From: an uncultured Eubacteriales bacterium
GTDB lineage: Bacteria > Bacillota > Clostridia > Lachnospirales > Anaerotignaceae
Length of the DNA: 17,490 nucleotides
Direction: 5' to 3'
Assembly (NCBI GenBank): GCA_934552695.1
Contig: CAKTER010000015.1
Coordinates: 1-17,490 of the forward strand
Shown: piece by piece, positions 13,783 through 17,490 of the stretch
Layout of the letters: each line of letters begins with the position of its first letter
How positions within the stretch are numbered: position 1 is the first letter of the stretch
Notes under the pieces: model-generated
The model's input: only the letters and a program-made list of their open reading frames with translations
The model's database searches: none
What the model was told of the DNA's origin: nothing
Program-made: the position numbers and the translations under genes

Positions 13783-14427
13783 CTATTCGTCCTCGTCGTC
13801 CTCGGACAGCTTCGGGATGATAAAGTTCTTTTTGGTGGCGGCCAGGCCCAGCTTGGCCCGGTTGTCGTAGCCGGTTTTGGTCAAAAGGCTGGTGATGTGG
13901 TGCTTTACGGTATGGACGGAAATGCCCAGCTCGTCGGCAATCTCGCCGGTTTCCAGGCCCTCGCACACCAGGCGCAAAACATGGATCTCCCGGCTGGTAA
14001 AGTCGGTGCTAACGGCATTGCCCAGCTTTACAACCGGCATTTTACGGGGAAACACCTGCTCCCCCGCCATCGTGCGGTCCATTACATCAATCAGTTCCTC
14101 CGGCGAAACGTCCTTATACCAAAAGCTATCCACCCCGGCCGCCCGGGAGCGCCGGACATAGCTCTCCTCCGGCATGGAGGTCGTAATGATAATCTTGATT
14201 TCCGGGTAGGCCCGTTTGATTTCCGCCGCCGCCTCAATGCCGTCCTTGCTGCCGGAGGTCACCACGTCCATCAAAATCAAGTCCACGGGGCGGCGGGCGC
14301 ATTGGGCAATGGCCAGCTCGGCGGTTCGCAGGGAACCGGCCAGCTCGTAGCGGCCGCTTTCCCGCACCAGGCTTTCCATGTTCTCCCGGGGCAACCGCTG
14401 GTCGTCCACAATCAGCACCTTTTTCAC
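13783..14427 (-). CDS. NarL/FixJ-family response regulator
   Basis: This 214-residue DNA-binding response regulator has an N-terminal receiver (about 1-120) with the acidic pair Asp8/Asp9 (IVDDQ), phospho-acceptor Asp54 (LILMDV), Thr82/83 and the conserved Lys105 (FWYKD). A LuxR-type helix-turn-helix occupies about 143-198 (TSREIHVLRLVCEGLETGEIADELGISVHTVKHHITSLLTKTGYDNRAKL in outline). All key catalytic residues are present, so it should be phosphorylated by the histidine kinase encoded immediately upstream. It starts with GTG at 14427; its AAGGAGG overlaps the kinase TAA stop, giving tight translational coupling. The C-terminus ends in an unusual acidic tail (SEDDEDE). Targets are unknown; the inverted repeat downstream at 13693-13738 is a candidate. 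Confidence 0.95.
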   Translation of the reverse strand: MKKVLIVDDQRLPRENMESLVRESGRYELAGSLRTAELAIAQCARRPVDLILMDVVTSGSKDGIEAAAEIKRAYPEIKIIITTSMPEESYVRRSRAAGVDSFWYKDVSPEELIDVMDRTMAGEQVFPRKMPVVKLGNAVSTDFTSREIHVLRLVCEGLETGEIADELGISVHTVKHHITSLLTKTGYDNRAKLGLAATKKNFIIPKLSEDDEDE

Positions 14428-14440
14428 AAAAACACCCTCC

Positions 14441-15724
14441 TTACAGGGGAATGGTTACCGTCAGTTCAAAAACGGGGGCGGATTGCACGGCCAGGCTACC
14501 GCCGGCCGCCAGCAACTGCCGCTCAAGGTTATGCAGGCCTCCGCCGGGGGTAACCTCCTCCTCCGGTGCCGCCCCGTTATTGGTGATACGCAAAACGGCG
14601 GCGCCGTCCGTTTCGCCGGCAACAACATACAGCTCCGTTGCCCCGGCATGGCGCACGGCATTGGTCAGGCATTCCCGCACCGCCATCAGGGAAAGCCGCA
14701 GGGCCTCCCGGCTTTGGGGCAGCGTCCCGGTTAAGGCCACGGTTACCCCAATCACGGAGGCATCGCACACCAGCTCGCCCCAACCGCCGTCCTCCGCCTC
14801 ACCTTCGGCGCTGTTGGCAAAAAGCTGCACCGTTTTCCGCAGCTTTTCCACCGCCGGAGCCACTTCCTCCAGGCTTCTGCGCTGCCGAATGCACTGTCGG
14901 AAGGCCACCAACGCCTCCCCCATCCGGTTGTGCAGCCAAGTTTTATAGTTTAGGGTTTCTTTTTCCTTTGTCATGGCCTGTACGTTTTGGGAAAGCTCCC
15001 GGATACGGTGGGAGGCCTGCCGGAGCGCCGCCGTTTGCTCCTCCAGCTCCAGCCGTCTGCGGCAGAGGTCGGTCACATCGGAAAACAACGCCTCCGTGTA
15101 GCGCTCCTCCCCCACCGCCACGCAGTTCTCCGTGTAGCGCCAAGCCGTCCCGTCCGGAAACCGGTAAATCCCCTCCCCGGCAAAGGCCTGCGTCACCACG
15201 CCCTGTTCGCCGCAGCGCTCCAGCGCCGTATGCAGTTCGGAAAGCATTTGGAGGTCGCACCCCAGCAGGCTGCGGCACAGCGCATACATTTTGTGGTTGC
15301 ACAGCTTCACCCGCCCTGCGTCCGTAAAATAGCAAACGGCAACCGGCAGGGTGTCGAACGCCTCCTTAATGGAGCCGTGACCCAGCTTTTTGTGAAACGA
15401 GTGCGCCAGCCGGCCGGCCGCTACCGCTGCGTAAGCCCCGGCCAACACCGCAAGCCCGCAGGCCGCACCAAAGGGCAGCGCCGGCACATACACCGGAAGC
15501 CCCCGGTTTACGGCTTGGTGCTCGGCGCCGCACCAAACCAGCAGGCCAAACAACAGCAGCACCGGGATTAGCGCCCCCGCCAATGTCGATTTCCGCTGAC
15601 GCTGGGCGCCCATGACAAGCAGCACAAACAAGGCGCCGCAAAACAAAAGCAGCAGCAGGGTTAGGAAAAGGGAGCGCTCCGCTGCCGGCAGCCGATAAAA
15701 GGGCGTTATCCAAAAGGAGGTCAT
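14441..15724 (-). CDS. Membrane sensor histidine kinase (HPK7/NarX-like class)
   Basis: This 427-residue kinase starts at the ATG at 15724, which overlaps the upstream stop as ATGA and has AGGAGG 7 bases before it. Three membrane segments lie at about 19-39, 47-64 and 84-103, followed by a PAS-like region (about 119-217) and a coiled coil (219-257). The phospho-accepting helix carries NYKTWLHNRMGEAL with His265, the HPK7-like equivalent of 'HDxxG'. The ATP-binding domain shows the N-box (RECLTNAVRHA, Asn355) and a G-box (GGGLHNL, 394-400). At the usual 'DNG' position it has NNG (382-384), a variant I have seen in related clostridial kinases. It should phosphorylate the NarL-type regulator encoded 13 bases downstream. 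The stimulus is unknown; most of the sensing part is membrane-embedded or cytoplasmic. Confidence 0.92.
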   Translation of the reverse strand: MTSFWITPFYRLPAAERSLFLTLLLLLFCGALFVLLVMGAQRQRKSTLAGALIPVLLLFGLLVWCGAEHQAVNRGLPVYVPALPFGAACGLAVLAGAYAAVAAGRLAHSFHKKLGHGSIKEAFDTLPVAVCYFTDAGRVKLCNHKMYALCRSLLGCDLQMLSELHTALERCGEQGVVTQAFAGEGIYRFPDGTAWRYTENCVAVGEERYTEALFSDVTDLCRRRLELEEQTAALRQASHRIRELSQNVQAMTKEKETLNYKTWLHNRMGEALVAFRQCIRQRRSLEEVAPAVEKLRKTVQLFANSAEGEAEDGGWGELVCDASVIGVTVALTGTLPQSREALRLSLMAVRECLTNAVRHAGATELYVVAGETDGAAVLRITNNGAAPEEEVTPGGGLHNLERQLLAAGGSLAVQSAPVFELTVTIPL

Positions 15725-17370
15725 ACCGCACCTCCTACCGGCATCCGCAGCGTAAACAGCCACACCTTGCCATCCTGCTCAAAGCTATCGGCCTGTGCGG
15801 CCGCCTCATGCAAATTTGCCGTGGTTTCCGCCGTAATGCGGAACAGGAGCACGCCCTGCCGTTGCCGCAGGCGCACCGCCAAAGAGTCCAACCGGCCAAG
15901 GGATTGCTCCACAACCGTTTCAAAAAACCGGTAAAAGGCCAGGGCGGCGTCGGCGGGAAGCGTCCCGTCCTTCATCAAGTCCACAACGCAGTCCGCCCCC
16001 ATCAGCTCCAGCCCGGAAACGGACTCCTCCAACGCATAATCCAATTCGCTAACGGAAACCACCGGCTCATCCTGACGGATTAAAAGCAGGTTCCCGCTGC
16101 GTTTGATATAAGCGCCGATTGCGACCATCTCGGCCAGCAAGGTGCGCTTTTCCGGGCCTGCGGCCCCGTCATATTGCTCCAGCAGCCGCAGCAGCAGGGC
16201 GTTCTGGCCGGCCGTTTGCTTTTGCAGCAGGTCGTACAGGCGGTTTTTCTCCTGCAAGCTAACCGTTTTTTGCCGGATTTTGTAATTCTCCTGCTTTAAA
16301 TAGTTCTGCTCCGCCAGGCGCTTGCGGTTTTCCTCCAGCTCCGCCATCGCCTCGGCCAGCTCGGTAACGTCCTCCTGCCAAAAAACAAACCCGCCCCGGA
16401 TGGGCGCCCCCTTCAGCAGCGTGTTCCGATCCAGCCACACCGGCTCCCGCCGGGCGCTTTCCCGCTTCGACGCCGCCACCGGGCCCGCCTTTCCCGAGGA
16501 AATGGCAACCTCCCCATTTTTGTCCGTAATCTGAATGGACCGGGTCGCCGCAGCAAACAGGGCGTCATAGCCGCTGTTGGAGCAGATAAGCCCGTTTTGG
16601 ATACAGCATTCTAAAATGGCCGCCAAAAGCAGGCAAAAAACCGCCGTCATATCCCCCAGCACCGCCCGCAAAAACGGGGCCCCGGCTACATAGAGGACAC
16701 TGTAGGCCAAAATCATCCCCACCAAGGGGATAAGCTCCCGCACCGCCCGCTGCCGGCTTCCGGGGATCCGGCACTTCCGGCACATCAGGAGCAGCGCCCC
16801 CCCAGAGCAAAGCAGCATCCACAGCAGCGAAATATAGTAGGGGGCCCGGTAGCTATAGCCGCCGCCGGCGCTATGGGCAAAAACCAGTTCGTGGCCGTCG
16901 TTGCTCAGAATCATCGCCAGCAGGAGCCCTGCCGGGAAATAGAGCAGCCGCATCCAGCCCGGCAACCGAAAGCCCTCCGGCTTGCCGAGGGAAAGCGCCA
17001 CAAACAGCGTGAGCAGCGGAATGAACAGCATCGGAAAATAATAGGAGTACCATAGCAGGTTGGAAACGGCGGCGTCGGTCACAATATGAAACCGGATTGT
17101 CCGCACCAAAAACCAAAAGACCATCAGCCCCGCAATCCCCAGCAGGAATTGCCGCACCTGCTTTTGTATGATACGCCGCCAAATGGAAACGCCCCAGGCA
17201 ACATACAAGCCAATATACAAAACGCTGCGCAGATAGCCGGAAAAAATCTGTATCAGCAGGGAATGGGCGCTTAGGCCGCCGTCCCAATACCGGCACAAAT
17301 AGGCCGTAAGTACAACGGCCCCGACATACCACGGTAGGTTGCTTTGGCGTTTTTGGTTGGTCTGCTTCAT
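15721..17370 (-). CDS. Kinase-like membrane protein with degenerate catalytic region
   Basis: This is a 549-residue protein. The ATG at 17370 is chosen because GGGGAG lies about 8 bases upstream; an in-frame ATG 21 bases earlier has none. About seven or eight membrane segments cover residues 13-260, like the histidine-kinase N-terminal 7TM sensor type. A short PAS-like stretch (about 268-337, …SIQITDKNGEVAISS…) and a long coiled coil (about 336-385) follow. The rest (about 386-549) is spaced like a dimerisation plus ATPase domain (AIGAYIKRSGNLLLI…FYRFFETVVEQSL…VLLFRITAE). I find no phosphorylatable His motif, no Asn in the N-box position and no glycine-rich ATP lid. It is probably a pseudokinase or signal input partner for the active kinase, whose start codon overlaps this stop (ATGA). 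It is first in the operon behind a good promoter. Confidence 0.88.
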   Translation of the reverse strand: MKQTNQKRQSNLPWYVGAVVLTAYLCRYWDGGLSAHSLLIQIFSGYLRSVLYIGLYVAWGVSIWRRIIQKQVRQFLLGIAGLMVFWFLVRTIRFHIVTDAAVSNLLWYSYYFPMLFIPLLTLFVALSLGKPEGFRLPGWMRLLYFPAGLLLAMILSNDGHELVFAHSAGGGYSYRAPYYISLLWMLLCSGGALLLMCRKCRIPGSRQRAVRELIPLVGMILAYSVLYVAGAPFLRAVLGDMTAVFCLLLAAILECCIQNGLICSNSGYDALFAAATRSIQITDKNGEVAISSGKAGPVAASKRESARREPVWLDRNTLLKGAPIRGGFVFWQEDVTELAEAMAELEENRKRLAEQNYLKQENYKIRQKTVSLQEKNRLYDLLQKQTAGQNALLLRLLEQYDGAAGPEKRTLLAEMVAIGAYIKRSGNLLLIRQDEPVVSVSELDYALEESVSGLELMGADCVVDLMKDGTLPADAALAFYRFFETVVEQSLGRLDSLAVRLRQRQGVLLFRITAETTANLHEAAAQADSFEQDGKVWLFTLRMPVGGAV

Positions 17371-17433
17371 ACCCTTCTCCCCATGCCACATTCGATGGAT
17401 TCGCCCGCAAATACAGCGTATCCGCTTTGTATT

Positions 17434-17462
17434 ATTTTAGCATACGGCCCCGGCTCAAACAA
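17434..17462 (-). promoter_or_regulatory. SigA-type promoter of the sensor/kinase/regulator operon
   Basis: On the minus strand the -35 is TTGTTT (17457-17462), the spacer is exactly 17 bases and the -10 is TAAAAT (17434-17439), preceded by TGC, making an extended -10. Transcription should start near 17427, leaving a leader of about 57 bases before the ATG at 17370. Confidence 0.72.
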
Positions 17463-17481
17463 GTAAAAAGCCAGTAAAAAG
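17462..17481. promoter_or_regulatory. Direct repeat next to the -35 element, possible activator site
   Basis: AGTAAAAAG occurs at 17462-17470 and again at 17473-17481, an 11-base period that matches one helical turn. The first copy abuts the -35 hexamer. Tandem half-sites at this position are typical of an activator that contacts RNA polymerase, but A-rich repeats can also be simple UP-element-like sequence. Confidence 0.35.
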
Positions 17482-17490
17482 GGGTGGGCC

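Overview
All supported genes in this window lie on the minus strand and are read from right to left. The DNA is GC-rich, the ribosome-binding sites are strong AGGAGG types, and the surface proteins carry S-layer-homology (SLH) domains. Together with Gram-positive-style lipoproteins and SpaA/Spy0128-like pilin domains, this points to an anaerobic Clostridia member, most plausibly an Oscillospiraceae-like gut bacterium. That placement is inference from gene style only. There is no phage or insertion-sequence gene, CRISPR array, tRNA or rRNA.

Right part (17490 to 13783): a promoter with an extended -10 drives a tightly packed signalling operon. It encodes a multi-pass membrane protein built like a histidine kinase but without recognisable catalytic motifs, a membrane histidine kinase with an HPK7-like H-box (ATGA overlap), and a NarL/FixJ response regulator (GTG start, its Shine-Dalgarno overlapping the kinase stop codon).

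Second unit (13738 to 10225): a separate extended -10 promoter flanked by an inverted repeat reads into a stand-alone receiver-like protein whose phospho-acceptor Asp is replaced by Gln. Then come an orphan ABC-type solute-binding lipoprotein with no permease genes in view, and a two-TM membrane-anchored LuxR-type regulator with a large extracytoplasmic domain. A strong terminator closes the unit. The layout suggests a one-component sensor fed by a dedicated binding protein.

Third unit (10234 to 4078): an intergenic repeat element (copy 2), a lipoprotein with an acidic Gly/Glu/Asp linker, and a 1667-residue secreted protein. The large protein has about 90 cysteines packed into its N-terminal 550 residues, followed by Ig-like and InlB/Big-type modules and three SLH domains. 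A textbook terminator ends it.

Left part (4042 to 1): copy 1 of the same intergenic repeat, a small cytoplasmic zinc-ribbon protein, an SLH-anchored protein made of three SpaA-like domains and one Spy0128-like domain, a DUF6935-like protein, and a lipoprotein cut by the window edge.

Taken together, the window pairs three layers of environmental sensing with an output-like set of cell-envelope proteins. No sequence element proves that the regulators control the surface genes. The repeat shared by the two surface-protein units is the best physical hint of common control among those units.
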